A DNA stretch of 64,000 bases from Streptomyces gardneri (GCF_006539185.1 NZ_BJMN01000015.1:144227-208226); one strand, 5' to 3'; positions 17,837-26,722 are shown, counted from the stretch's first letter. Numbers and translations are program-made. The notes: generated by a model not told the origin, from the letters alone.

Positions 17837-20161
17837 TCAGCAGCTCTTGCCCGAACACGCTCCGCACCTGGTACGGCCCCCTCTGATGCTGGTCAGCGTC
17901 ACCGTGGCATCCGCCCCGCACCGACAGCGGCAGCGCCACCGGTCCGTGGTCTTGCCCGGATAGGACTCCAGCGGCTCGAACCCGGCCGCGTGAACCTCAC
18001 CAGCCGCTGCCGCGGGGTCGATCCGGCCACCGGACCGAGCGCACTTCTTGCAGCCTGTCGTTCCCGACCGGGCCGACGACAGACGCGTCATGACCTCGTT
18101 CCCACACCGACAGCGGCAGCGCCATCGGTCCGTGGTCCGGCCCGGATAAGGTTCCAACGGCTCGAACCCTGCCGCACGCATCTCACCCGCGGCCTCCTCA
18201 GCATTCGACAACTTCGAGGCACAAAAACGGCAGCGGCTGCGCCCACTGTTGACGTTGGAGTACGTGGGGGTGCTCTCACGGCCACAGGTCGTGCAGCGGC
18301 AGAGCCAAGGAGTCTGACTGGTGCGGTAGGACTCCAGCGGCTCGAACCCCGCCGCACGCATCACCTCACCGGCCTTCGGCGCGGTCGCGGCCGCACGCTT
18401 GGCCTGCGCCGCCCTGACCCGGCAGATACGACACCCCTGACCTCCATTGCGTACCGCGTTGAACGTCGGCCGACCTTCGTGTCCGCACGTGATGCACCGC
18501 GAAGGCCAGGTCGCGTTCGTGCGACCCGGGTAGGGCCCCAGCGGCTCATAACCGCACGCACGCATCTCCTCGGCCGCGGCCTCAGCATCGAACAGCACAG
18601 CGGCGCGGGGCCGCTCACCTACCCGAGGGACGTACACGCCAGCTGCGCGGCGGGATTCCTCCTCGACCATCGCCCACACCTCGCCCGCGGTGACACGGTC
18701 AGCAGAGCAGGTCTCGCTCCACCCGTTCGGCATGACGTCCTTGGTGAGAAAGGGACACAGCTTCTCGCCACGCAGGCGATCCAGCACAGCCTGCTCGACG
18801 TCGTAGGCGGCAGCACCGGTAGGGAAGTCGCGGGCGTGGTACAGCTCCCACCCCCGGCGCTTGTGCTGGAGAAGGCGGGAGGTGTAGCCAGTGCAGGCAC
18901 CGATACCGACCTTGACCGCCTTCCACTCCCGGTGAGTGATCACATAGACCTTCGCCGGCCCGGCCAGGTCGATGCCATAGGTAGCGCACATCCGGCATCC
19001 TTTGCCGGTCCGGACCCCGGTCAGCCGTAGATGCACCTCATGCCCACCCGGGCAGCGACACAGCCACCGCTTGTCACTACCCGGATAAGGCTCCAGCGGC
19101 TCGAACCCAGCCGCGCGCATCTCTGCCACGCACACTGCGGGGTCAAGCGGCGCGCTGCCCGCACAGTGACCACAGCCGTACCCCCGACCTCTGACCCCGG
19201 AGTACAAGGGCTTCGATTCCTTCCCGCACGTGATGCACCGGCAGTGCCAGCCCACCGACGCGCCGGGATAAGGCTCCAACGGCTCGAACCCGTGCTCCCG
19301 CATCAGAGCGCTGGCCTCCGCCGGGTCGGTGCGGCGGGCAGCAGCCCGCCGCTTGTATCCCTCCGCACGGCACACCGGACACGGGTCGTAGCCGGTACGC
19401 ACGCTCGATGCCTTCACCCGGACCTCTTCACCGCATGCCGTATGACGACAGCCCCACAGCGCCGCGGCCGACAGGTAGGGCTCTAGCGGCTCGTACCCTG
19501 CTGCACGCATCATGGCCTGCGCCTTCGCCGCATTCCCCTCACGCTGCCGCTGGCCACGCGCCTTGCGGTTACAGGCGGCGCAGCCCGCCGCAGCCCCTTC
19601 CTTGATCAAATTCCGGATCGCCGACAGCCGCGGAGTGCCCTCCTTCCCGCACGCGGTACAACGACAGCGCCACGGGGTCTGACTGTTGGCATAGGGCTCC
19701 AGCGGCTCAAGACCCACCGACCGCATATCCGCCTCAGCCCGCTCAGCCCCGCCAGCACGCTCCTGGAAGATGACCCGACGGCTCTCCTTCGCACACTCCG
19801 TGCACCCGACCTGGCCGGCGCTGAGGTACGCCGGCCTTGGGGAGACGATGCTTCCGCACGCCAGGTGCCGAGACCGCCACGGCTTCCCGCTCCCGGGATA
19901 CGACTCCAGCGGTTCATACCCGGCCGTCCGCATCGCGGCCGTGTGCTTGGCCTCGGCCGCTTCACTGCGCAGACGCCCAGCACGTGCCCGCCCGCATGTA
20001 GAGCATCCAGACGATCCCGCGCGGAGCCGATGGAGAATCACGTCGACTTCATGACCGGCAGGACAGCGGCACCGCCAGGGGACACCACCTGTTCCCGGAT
20101 AGGGCTCCAGCGGCTCGAAGCCACGAGACCGAACCTCGTGGTCAGGGTCATAGGAGGCCAT
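17837..20161 (-). CDS. ten-repeat zinc-ribbon protein with embedded GIY-YIG-like nuclease domain
   Basis: A 774-residue protein built of ten units of about 60-72 residues. Each has the consensus MRAAGFEPLEPYPG, then W-R-C-R-C-x-x-C-G/G-H-E, then R-x-G-x-x-G-C-x-x-C. The CxC...CxxC spacing is that of a zinc ribbon or treble clef. Six units precede and four follow an insert at about 400-517 that reads AKVYVITHREWKAVKVGIG, SRLLQHKRRGWELYH, AAYDVEQAVLDRLR and GWSETCSADRV. This matches the MUG113/T5orf172-type GIY-YIG fold (Tyr, Gly, Arg and Glu positions present). Unit 2 has lost one cysteine (RSRHLAC). A sequence-reading or structure-reading nuclease is my inference; no target is known. No strong ribosome site precedes ATG 20161. 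Confidence 0.8.
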   Translation of the reverse strand: MASYDPDHEVRSRGFEPLEPYPGTGGVPWRCRCPAGHEVDVILHRLRAGSSGCSTCGRARAGRLRSEAAEAKHTAAMRTAGYEPLESYPGSGKPWRSRHLACGSIVSPRPAYLSAGQVGCTECAKESRRVIFQERAGGAERAEADMRSVGLEPLEPYANSQTPWRCRCTACGKEGTPRLSAIRNLIKEGAAAGCAACNRKARGQRQREGNAAKAQAMMRAAGYEPLEPYLSAAALWGCRHTACGEEVRVKASSVRTGYDPCPVCRAEGYKRRAAARRTDPAEASALMREHGFEPLEPYPGASVGWHCRCITCGKESKPLYSGVRGRGYGCGHCAGSAPLDPAVCVAEMRAAGFEPLEPYPGSDKRWLCRCPGGHEVHLRLTGVRTGKGCRMCATYGIDLAGPAKVYVITHREWKAVKVGIGACTGYTSRLLQHKRRGWELYHARDFPTGAAAYDVEQAVLDRLRGEKLCPFLTKDVMPNGWSETCSADRVTAGEVWAMVEEESRRAAGVYVPRVGERPRAAVLFDAEAAAEEMRACGYEPLGPYPGRTNATWPSRCITCGHEGRPTFNAVRNGGQGCRICRVRAAQAKRAAATAPKAGEVMRAAGFEPLESYRTSQTPWLCRCTTCGRESTPTYSNVNSGRSRCRFCASKLSNAEEAAGEMRAAGFEPLEPYPGRTTDRWRCRCRCGNEVMTRLSSARSGTTGCKKCARSGGRIDPAAAAGEVHAAGFEPLESYPGKTTDRWRCRCRCGADATVTLTSIRGGRTRCGACSGKSC

Positions 20162-20215
20162 GGCTATGCACCCGGCCCCTCAGTAACGTTCCGTTTCCCC
20201 CACGGAATCTGCTTC

Positions 20216-20527
20216 ATGCTGCTCAACTCCCAGTTGGCCATGTTGAGGTGGATTTGTGCCGCAGATGCAGGCCCGGCACCCGAGTTGGCGAGGTCGTGCT
20301 TCCTCACTACCTCCGGCGCCAGCATCGCCCTGGTCATTGAGGGTTTCCTCGCATCCTGCATTCGGTTCATGGCCGAGCGCAGAGGAATCCGGAGGGACTT
20401 CTGGGAGCAGTATTCGGATCAGCAGAGGGAGGATCTGCGTGCGGCGATCCGCGCCGCCCGTCCTCCGATTCCGGCGCCTTCACCCCCGCCTACTCCGACG
20501 AACTCATCTGACCTGACAACGCCTTGA
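20216..20527 (+). CDS. small hypothetical protein (tentative)
   Basis: A 103-codon frame from ATG 20216. The second half looks coding (FMAERRGIRRDFWEQYSDQQ, then REDLRAAIRAARPPIPAPSP) and a hydrophobic stretch (GASIALVIEGFLASC) precedes it. No ribosome site and no family. It is divergent from the zinc-ribbon gene. Confidence 0.4.
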   Translation: MLLNSQLAMLRWICAADAGPAPELARSCFLTTSGASIALVIEGFLASCIRFMAERRGIRRDFWEQYSDQQREDLRAAIRAARPPIPAPSPPPTPTNSSDLTTP

Positions 20528-20584
20528 CGCTGTGCGATGGCGACAGGCGTCCCATCGGCGTGGGCTGGTGCACTTCTGCACATG

Positions 20585-20620
20585 GACCGTCCCACCATCA
20601 GCCTGGGTGGTGGGACGGTC
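20585..20620. terminator. terminator hairpin
   Basis: GACCGTCCCACCA pairs perfectly (13 bp) with TGGTGGGACGGTC across a 10-base loop, directly after the stop of the ScoMcrA-like gene and after the small plus-strand ORF. Probably bidirectional. Confidence 0.8.
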
Positions 20621-20635
20621 TGGAGCTGTGAGGTT

Positions 20636-22315
20636 TCAGCGGACGGCTTCCGTGTGGAGGCGTTCGGCGACGGCCTTGAGCGTGCGCCGGAGCTTGTCTC
20701 TGTTCTGGCCGTAGGTTTTCAGTGCATGGCAGTTGGGGCAGAGCGCGATCATGTTGCTGGGGATGTCTGGTCCGCCCTTGCCCAAGTCGTCGACGTGGTC
20801 GACCTGGAGAATCGGTAGGCCGGCGGTGGTGAGCTCCTTGGGGTGGCCGTCGCAGTCGGGATTTTCGCAGCTTCCCTTACTGCGCCTGATGACTGCGGCT
20901 CGTGCGCTGGGGTCTCGGATGTATCGGTCTGCTTGGGTCGGCTTCTTCCGCTCGCCGCGACGCTTGGCGTTGGCCTCTGCCTTGGCGGCTAGACGCCGGT
21001 ATGCGTCCTCATCGCTCTCCGCGGTGTCGCGTACGTCAGGGTCGATGTCGCCTGGGCGGTAGTCGTTCGTGTCGTCGTGCAGGACGTCCCTGTCGACCTC
21101 CAGAGCGTCCATGACGTCACGCGGCCACGTGCCAGGGTCTGGCGACGGGACCGGGGCGAGGACCCAGAGGAACTCGCGACGCCACTTCTTGTCCTCTCCG
21201 AGGCCCCAACGTCGCCTGCGCTGCGCGATGACGGCCCAGGTCTCGAAGCTGAACTGCCCTCCGTATGGCTTGTGCCAGTAACGCAGCGGCTTTCCTTGAG
21301 CCTGGTGCACGGCCATGAGTGCGTTGCCGTCGGTGATCGTCTGGTCTCCTGAGAGGCCATCGCCGACGTAGGCGATCCAATTTGTGTCCGGGATACGTCC
21401 GTCGGCGTATGGCCCTTTGTCGTCGGAAAAGACGCTCAAGATGCCGTCGTTGAGGCAGCCGATGCCTGCCATCTTCTGGCCGCCGTAGGACCGCCAGATG
21501 GCGTCTCGGTCCTTGAAGGTCTCACCGAGCAAGGGGCGCAGGGCGTCCGCCCACCTGCCGGCGAGCAGGTCATGGAGGCCGAAGTCCTCCAAAAGGTCTT
21601 CATGTAGGGGGTAGAAGTACCGCAGGATGAGACCGGCAGCAGCTTCCGCAACCTCGTCGGGGTGAGAACGCAGAAGCTCATAATCCTCCTCGCGAAGGCC
21701 CCCGCCCGGGTCGACGCGGTTCAGCGACTCCACTGTCGGTCGCCGGCCCAAGCTGGTAAGCGTCAGCTCATCCTCGTGCTCAACAACCCACAGGCCGTCC
21801 CGCACCAGAGCCCAGAACGGGTAGCGAGCAGCATCTACCCCATCTTCGACCTGCGCGCACTTCTCCAGCAGGGGCGCCACCGCATCGCGAATTCCCGACC
21901 AAGGCTGCATACGGGGTGCACCCGCCACGACCTGACCGAGCGACCACAGGAGAAGCACTGGGCGATGAAGAGCAGCACCCGCCCTACTGCGCCCCGGTCG
22001 CACGTCTCCCACTCGCCGACGGAACGACCTCGCAGGCTCGCTCACGGTGAAGCCCTCACGCCTCAGCCACTCCACTGCAGCCTTGGCGCCGCCGCTCAAG
22101 CCAGAGGGCTTGAGAGCAGTCCCGAAGTCAAACTTGTGGGCAACCCCCGCTATGGCCTTGGAGTCGTACTGCTTGCCCTCGTGCGTGAGGACGTAGGTGA
22201 CCGCGGCTCGGTAGCCGTAGGTCTCCCGGAAGGTGTCCGTACCGAGCCGGTCATGCTCTGCAATCGCCTGCAGGATGCCCGCCCGCGTGATCTCAGAAGG
22301 TGCCATGGGCGTCAC
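20636..22315 (-). CDS. ScoMcrA-like type IV (modification-dependent) restriction endonuclease
   Basis: A 559-residue enzyme with the domain order of S. coelicolor ScoMcrA. The N-terminal head is at about 8-90 (ITRAGILQAIAEHDRLG, KQYDSKAIAG). A sulfur-binding domain is at about 117-250 (LLLWSLGQVVAGAPR, then RYPFWALVRDGLWVVE). An SRA/YDG-like domain is at about 275-390 (YGGQKMAGIG, YVGDGLSGDQ, N-A-L). A C-terminal HNH is at about 483-535 (C-x4-C, ILQVDHVDDLGKGG, N-M-I-A-L-C-P-N-C-H). Such enzymes cut DNA carrying phosphorothioate or methylcytosine marks. The N-terminal start is uncertain (GTG 22315 or ATG 22306; neither has a clear ribosome site). It is a solitary gene, as type IV enzymes usually are, and protects against modified invading DNA. 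Confidence 0.9.
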   Translation of the reverse strand: MTPMAPSEITRAGILQAIAEHDRLGTDTFRETYGYRAAVTYVLTHEGKQYDSKAIAGVAHKFDFGTALKPSGLSGGAKAAVEWLRREGFTVSEPARSFRRRVGDVRPGRSRAGAALHRPVLLLWSLGQVVAGAPRMQPWSGIRDAVAPLLEKCAQVEDGVDAARYPFWALVRDGLWVVEHEDELTLTSLGRRPTVESLNRVDPGGGLREEDYELLRSHPDEVAEAAAGLILRYFYPLHEDLLEDFGLHDLLAGRWADALRPLLGETFKDRDAIWRSYGGQKMAGIGCLNDGILSVFSDDKGPYADGRIPDTNWIAYVGDGLSGDQTITDGNALMAVHQAQGKPLRYWHKPYGGQFSFETWAVIAQRRRRWGLGEDKKWRREFLWVLAPVPSPDPGTWPRDVMDALEVDRDVLHDDTNDYRPGDIDPDVRDTAESDEDAYRRLAAKAEANAKRRGERKKPTQADRYIRDPSARAAVIRRSKGSCENPDCDGHPKELTTAGLPILQVDHVDDLGKGGPDIPSNMIALCPNCHALKTYGQNRDKLRRTLKAVAERLHTEAVR

Positions 22316-22329
22316 CGTAGATCAACGCA

Positions 22330-22572
22330 CTGACAACGAGCAGTGGGGGCGGACATGCATCGAGCTGAGCAGAAAGCGCGGTCCGTCAGGACGGTGTCCG
22401 GCCGGGTCTTTGGACGTCCTGCGGGCCGCCCTCCTGGAACACAGATGGCAGCGATGACGGCCTCGAAGGCCGGAGCATCGTTTGTTTGACTTGCGGTGAC
22501 GCGCAGCGCCAGGGGTCGTACACGGGTGTCGCTGGCGAGGTGGATCTTCGTGCGCAGGCTGCCTCGGGACCG
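22330..22572 (-). pseudogene. IS5-family transposase fragment
   Basis: Minus-strand reading gives LGRSRGSLRTKIHLASD, RPLALRVTASQTNDAPAFE, then RPKTRPDTVLTDRAF, the middle of an IS5-group DDE transposase. Both ends are missing. It abuts the start of the restriction gene. Confidence 0.8.
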
Positions 22573-22712
22573 TCCGAGCGGGCGATCGTTGCTCTGGGAG
22601 CTCGCAGGCACGCGATCTCCAAGCACCCGTAACCGGAGGCCTGTCAAAATTCTTTGCCGATTGGGCTGTTCCTCGGGGCCGGTAGTGGACGGCACCCAGT
22701 CAAGGAGGGCAG

Positions 22713-23600
22713 ATGAATCTGAAGCATGTGGTCGAAGCCTTCGCTCAAATCATCCCAGAGGAGGAGAAATCTGCTGAACTGGAAGGCGATCACTACGTCG
22801 TGAAGCTACGAGGCAATGGCCGGTCCCTCCCGCCGGACACGGAGAACGTGACGATGTCGGGCCTTGGGGACATCCTCGAGGCCGGCAAGGACGTTGTCGT
22901 GCTGAAGTCGGTGGATGACGGGGTTGAACGGGTTCCGCAGCCGTCACTCGGAGCTCTACTAGCGGCTTACCGCAGCTCTGAGAAGGTCGTAGAGCGAAAG
23001 TCCCTTCGCGATCTGGAAGTCGCCCTGCACGTCCGTACAGTCGCGTGCACTCAGTCCGTTGAACCGAGCGTGATCGATGGGCTGGCACTGAAGTGGCTCG
23101 CGTTGCCGGTAAGCGACCGGTGGCGGGAGGCAGTGTCCACCGCCCTTGTCGGCAACTGGGTTGCCCCCCTGGAGGAAGAAGGGCGGTTGCACGTCAGCGC
23201 ACTCGGTGCTCTTCGGGCGGACGCGCGCGCCATCCACCGTCACCTGGTCCCAGTCTGGCGACGTCGCACGCGCCATGGCCGAGTGCTGTCCCTGGATGCC
23301 GTACTCGGGGACGGCCTGTCCCTGTACGACTTGGTCGCTGCCGATGTCGACCTCCTGAGTCGGGTGGCAGGTGGGATCTATGAAGACGAGCGGCTCAACA
23401 CCGTTCTCCGAGGGCTGGACCCGGCCGAGCAACAGGTCGTGTTCGCGTACGCGGCGGCCGACGGGACAACGTGGACGGAGGCTGCGGCTGCCGTAGGCGC
23501 CACCGACCCGAACACCTTCGGTGAACGGGTCCGCCGCAAGGCCAAACGCCTGGCTGCCGAACAGCGCCGCCGCTGCGAACTGGTTTCACGTCATCCGTGA
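22713..23600 (+). CDS. hypothetical protein with sigma-70 region-4-like C-terminus
   Basis: A 295-residue soluble protein with AGGAGG just upstream of ATG 22713. The N-terminal part (MNLKHVVEAFAQIIPEEEKS) is unassigned. The C-terminal 65 residues (LRGLDPAEQQVVFAYAA, TWTEAAAAVGATDPNTFGER, RRKAKRLAAEQ) resemble the helix-turn-helix of sigma region 4. No region 2 is visible, so it is not a normal sigma factor. It overlaps the next gene by GTGA, which points to joint function. Confidence 0.65.
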   Translation: MNLKHVVEAFAQIIPEEEKSAELEGDHYVVKLRGNGRSLPPDTENVTMSGLGDILEAGKDVVVLKSVDDGVERVPQPSLGALLAAYRSSEKVVERKSLRDLEVALHVRTVACTQSVEPSVIDGLALKWLALPVSDRWREAVSTALVGNWVAPLEEEGRLHVSALGALRADARAIHRHLVPVWRRRTRHGRVLSLDAVLGDGLSLYDLVAADVDLLSRVAGGIYEDERLNTVLRGLDPAEQQVVFAYAAADGTTWTEAAAAVGATDPNTFGERVRRKAKRLAAEQRRRCELVSRHP

Positions 23601-24172
23601 CCGTGCGCTCGCGAAGGCCTTCAAAGTTTATTGCTGGTGGCCCCCGCCCTCGGGACCGAGAGGTGAGCAACCAAAGCACCAGGCTCGTCAGCCCCCAGGT
23701 CCTCGGCCTGACATGGCGAGCAGGACCTTCCGAAGGGACATCCGTGATCACTATGAAGTTCGGCAGCCGCCAGCGCCAGCCGGCTCCCCAGCTGTCGATC
23801 CTGGCCACCTCATTCGACGGCTTCCTTGCCCAGGCCGAGCACGAACTTTGCTGCCGCCGCCGCGAAGTCCGTGCCCTGCGGCAGCGCGCCCGGCGCCAGC
23901 GCCGCCGCGAACTCGGTGCCTTGAGGCAAACCATCTGCTTTGTCGGCAGGGCGTCGCGGGTGGTCCTCACCGTTGCCGGCGCCGTCACCTTCCTCGTCGG
24001 CACGATCCTGCTGCTCCTCGGCAACTTTGATACCGCCAAGGACTCCCTCGCGCTCTCGGCTGCCGTGTGGGGGGCCACGCAGGTCTGCCCCCGCTGCTCC
24101 CACCGCAACGAGCCGCTCGGCGACCCGCATGATGGGTGTGTGACATCCTCGCCGGCGAGTGGCGCCCACTGA
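23597..24172 (+). CDS. hypothetical membrane protein with Cys-rich tail
   Basis: Starts at GTG 23597 overlapping the previous stop (or at ATG 23753). Residues around 80-110 are an Arg-rich helix (CCRRREVRALRQRARRQRR). One strong membrane helix follows (VVLTVAGAVTFLVGTILLLLG), then a zinc-ribbon-like VCPRCSHRNEPLGDPHDGC. No family recognised. Translational coupling links it to the sigma-4-like protein, perhaps as a membrane partner. Confidence 0.5.
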   Translation: MTVRSRRPSKFIAGGPRPRDREVSNQSTRLVSPQVLGLTWRAGPSEGTSVITMKFGSRQRQPAPQLSILATSFDGFLAQAEHELCCRRREVRALRQRARRQRRRELGALRQTICFVGRASRVVLTVAGAVTFLVGTILLLLGNFDTAKDSLALSAAVWGATQVCPRCSHRNEPLGDPHDGCVTSSPASGAH

Positions 24173-24187
24173 TAGGACCTGGACGAT

Positions 24188-24224
24188 CCATGCACCCGGC
24201 CGACGGCCTCGGGCGGGTGCATGG
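24188..24224. terminator. terminator hairpin
   Basis: CCATGCACCCG pairs perfectly with CGGGTGCATGG (11 bp) around a GC-rich loop, 15 bases after the stop of the membrane protein gene. From 24225 to 24532 I see no gene. Confidence 0.7.
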
Positions 24225-24532
24225 GGATGTGCTGGCCCCGAGGTCCGCCTGCGGTGAGTCAGGACGTGCCCGGCCATCGTCCTCGGCTTGGGTGGGGCCT
24301 TCCCCTGCTGGGTGCCTTGGGTGCTCGTCGGCTGACTAGACTCCCCGCGCCTGCGGGGATGGTCTTTGAACCAGTAGCGGCCAGGCGCGTACGGCGGAGT
24401 GCAGCTCGGTCCGCCCGGGAGTGGCCGCAGGGAAGACGGCCACCGAGCAGGAAAAGGCGCGTTCCCGGAACGAACGCTCGTCGAGCATGCGTCAGAATCG
24501 AGCTATTGATCACATCGTCCGTGGGGGGACCT

Positions 24533-25387
24533 GTGCAGGAACTGCGCTTTGACGACATCCGCTTCACTCTGACGGCGAGCAGCGACCAGACGTGGCTCCG
24601 GCCTGCTCTGGGCGGTCACGAACTGCACGTCCAGCTCGCCATTGGGATGCCGTCCTTCGAAAAGGCGGGACGCATCCTTGCTTTGGAAGCGGACCTGTTC
24701 GGCTTCGGCAAGGTGCCGGTGCAGCGCTCCCGCCTTGCCCGTGTGACGACGAACCTGGCGTACACCCCGGTGGTCACGGTCCACCGGGTGAGCCTGGACT
24801 TCCCGCTGTCCTCGCGACAGCTGCACGCGCTGGAGGAGGCCAGGAACGGTGACATCCGGTTCGAGCTGGATGTCTGCGCGACTCTCCCTCGAGCCTCGGG
24901 GTTCCCCGGAAGCACCCAGGCCACGGAACACATCAGCATCGCGAAGAGCCGCTGGGAGCAACAGCTCACCCAGCTCAGCCCGTCGGCCGCTTTCGAGATG
25001 GCTGTCCCCTACCCGTTCGGGGATCCCGACCGTGCCGAGGTCGGCCGGACCTTGCGCGAGGCGCAGCGACTGCTGACGGCTGGAGAGCCCAGGGCAGCGA
25101 TCCTGGAGATCAGGCGGGCACTGGAATGGATCCAGGAAAACGCTAGCTGGGACAAACCTGGTCCCAGGAAGGAAGCGCGCCAGTGCTCGCAGACCGAGCG
25201 ATGGTGGCGGATCCTGGACGCGCTTTACAGCCAGACCAGCGGCGCCATGCACAACGACGCAATCACACGCGACTTCACGTACAGCCGGGCCGAGGCAGAG
25301 ACATTGCTGGCAATGACGGCCGCACTGCTGCGGAACGTGCCGGCAGAGTTGAACCGTCAGCCGGTCCAGCCCACGACGGAAGGCTGA
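24533..25387 (+). CDS. hypothetical protein, possible HEPN-like C-terminus, partner of HNH nuclease
   Basis: A 284-residue soluble protein starting at GTG 24533, with GGGGGGA just upstream. The first 165 residues are beta-rich (VQELRFDDIRFTLTA, VTVHRVSLDFPLS). The last 110 are helical: TLREAQRLLTAGEPRAAILE, IRRALEWIQEN, then ALYSQTSGAMHND, EAETLLAMTAALLR. The small-residue then MHND pattern recalls the HEPN-like C-termini of some abortive-infection proteins, but a clear RxxxxH is not seen. Two bases separate its stop from the HNH gene, so they form one unit. Confidence 0.6.
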   Translation: MQELRFDDIRFTLTASSDQTWLRPALGGHELHVQLAIGMPSFEKAGRILALEADLFGFGKVPVQRSRLARVTTNLAYTPVVTVHRVSLDFPLSSRQLHALEEARNGDIRFELDVCATLPRASGFPGSTQATEHISIAKSRWEQQLTQLSPSAAFEMAVPYPFGDPDRAEVGRTLREAQRLLTAGEPRAAILEIRRALEWIQENASWDKPGPRKEARQCSQTERWWRILDALYSQTSGAMHNDAITRDFTYSRAEAETLLAMTAALLRNVPAELNRQPVQPTTEG

Positions 25388-25389
25388 GA

Positions 25390-25989
25390 GTGCCCCGACG
25401 CAGCTTCCTGCCGGACGAGCCGAAGAAGAGGCGCCGCCGCCGGTTCATGATCTGGGAGTCGATGTGCGTGCTGTCCGCGAACGATGGACAGTGTGCCTAC
25501 TGGTGCTCTCGCAAGGCAGAGACCATGGACCACGTCATACCGTTCGCCAACGGCGGGTCCGACGATCTCGACAACCTTCTTCCTGCCTGCCGCCCCTGTA
25601 ACTACGAGAAGCAGGGGCGTGACCCTGTCCGTTGGTACATCGCAAAGTACATGAACGAGGACTGGCATGGCAGAGGGTCGCTCACCTCACCTGGACCCGG
25701 TGGTGAAGCAGGTCTGAGGGGGCGCTACCTCACCTTCCACGAAGAGATCCTTGAGGGCCTCGACGAGCTTGAGGCGGTAGCGGCCGAGATTCGAAACCCT
25801 GCCCGACAGGCATGGTTCCTATACCACTTTTTCCATCATAAATACGACCTGGGGGCAAGGAACTTCTTTAGCGCTGAGCTCTGTCTCCACTGGTCGAAAG
25901 ACTCAATCGACAAGGCTCGAGAAGCCGGATTCCCCGATCCGTGGTCACCTGAGGAGCGAGCGAGGATCGACGGTCACCGAGCGGGCTGA
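25390..25989 (+). CDS. HNH endonuclease
   Basis: A 199-residue nuclease. CAYWCSRKAETMDHVIPF at about 37-54 gives the first zinc cysteines and the catalytic DH; GGSDDLDNLLPACRPCNYEK supplies the NL and second Cys pair of an HNH/treble-clef site. An Arg/Lys-rich N-terminus (PKKRRRRRFMIW) may bind DNA. The C-terminal 110 residues are helical and unassigned. GTG 25390 is chosen since it directly follows the previous stop. HNH enzymes of this size are found in restriction, phage and mobile contexts; here it is paired with an unknown protein. Confidence 0.85.
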   Translation: MPRRSFLPDEPKKRRRRRFMIWESMCVLSANDGQCAYWCSRKAETMDHVIPFANGGSDDLDNLLPACRPCNYEKQGRDPVRWYIAKYMNEDWHGRGSLTSPGPGGEAGLRGRYLTFHEEILEGLDELEAVAAEIRNPARQAWFLYHFFHHKYDLGARNFFSAELCLHWSKDSIDKAREAGFPDPWSPEERARIDGHRAG

Positions 25990-26060
25990 GGTCACGAACG
26001 TATCCGAGACAGCCGCCCCGGCGCGGCCTCCAGCACCGAGGACTGCTGACCACCAACCCA

Positions 26061-26102
26061 GACGAGAAGGGCGGCACCCGACAGGGTGCCGCCCTTCTCG
26101 TC
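26061..26102. terminator. strong 19-bp terminator hairpin
   Basis: GACGAGAAGGGCGGCACCC pairs perfectly with its complement across a GACA loop. It lies 71 bases after the HNH gene stop and lacks a U-tract, like many Streptomyces terminators. Confidence 0.9.
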
Positions 26103-26722
26103 ATGACCGTTCGCCACCGACGTCCTTTGCTGCCCTGTCGGACCCAGACCGGACCACGTGACTGGTTCCATCCCACCCACCTTCCCCAGGGCCGCCAGAC
26201 CGCCATCCGCGACGCCCCGATCGTCGACCCTGCCTCGGCCCGGCGACGGACTGAGGCGATGACCTGGCAGGAACACCGGACCAGCCCCCACTGGCCCGCG
26301 CTCCAGCCTGCCCTGGAGCCGGTCTGGGCCGCATTCGACATCGGCCGGATCGCCGCCGAAGCCGAGACCTCCACCCGCATCGTCGTTTACCGGCTCCCAT
26401 TCGTAGAGGCCGTCAGCCGGTACCAGACAGCGGCGTTTGGCGAGAGCATGCCGGTAGGCAGGCTTCTCATACGCGGCCCCGACCTGGCCGTTTCACACAC
26501 CTCCACGCCCTACCCATCCCGCCTGCGCACGCTCGAGCCCAGGCCTGTCTCCAACAACAGCGCCCACCTTCTCGGCGCGACCACCTGACCTGCTGCCCCG
26601 ACCGAGGCCGAGGACGGCTCGTCGACACCCACCCCAGAGCCGCACTCGACAGGCCAGAAGCTGCGCACGCCCACCCCTGCACCCACCACGTCCCCACCAC
26701 ACCTATCGACGCCTGAGCCACC
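26103..26722 (+). other. non-coding or decayed stretch with possible gene fragment
   Basis: Only 26259-26588 (MTWQEHRTSPHWPALQPALE, WAAFDIGRIAAEAET) looks partly coding on the plus strand. It has no ribosome site, no family and a garbled end. I regard the region as decayed. Confidence 0.3.

Noticed and set aside
17543..19030. 495-codon plus frame opposite the zinc-ribbon gene
   Set aside because: The opposite strand has ten regular Cys-bearing repeats; this frame only mirrors them.
17837..20161. Regular repeat spacing looked at first like a CRISPR-like or noncoding array
   Set aside because: The period is a protein repeat of about 60-72 codons with conserved cysteines and no short identical DNA repeats separated by spacers.
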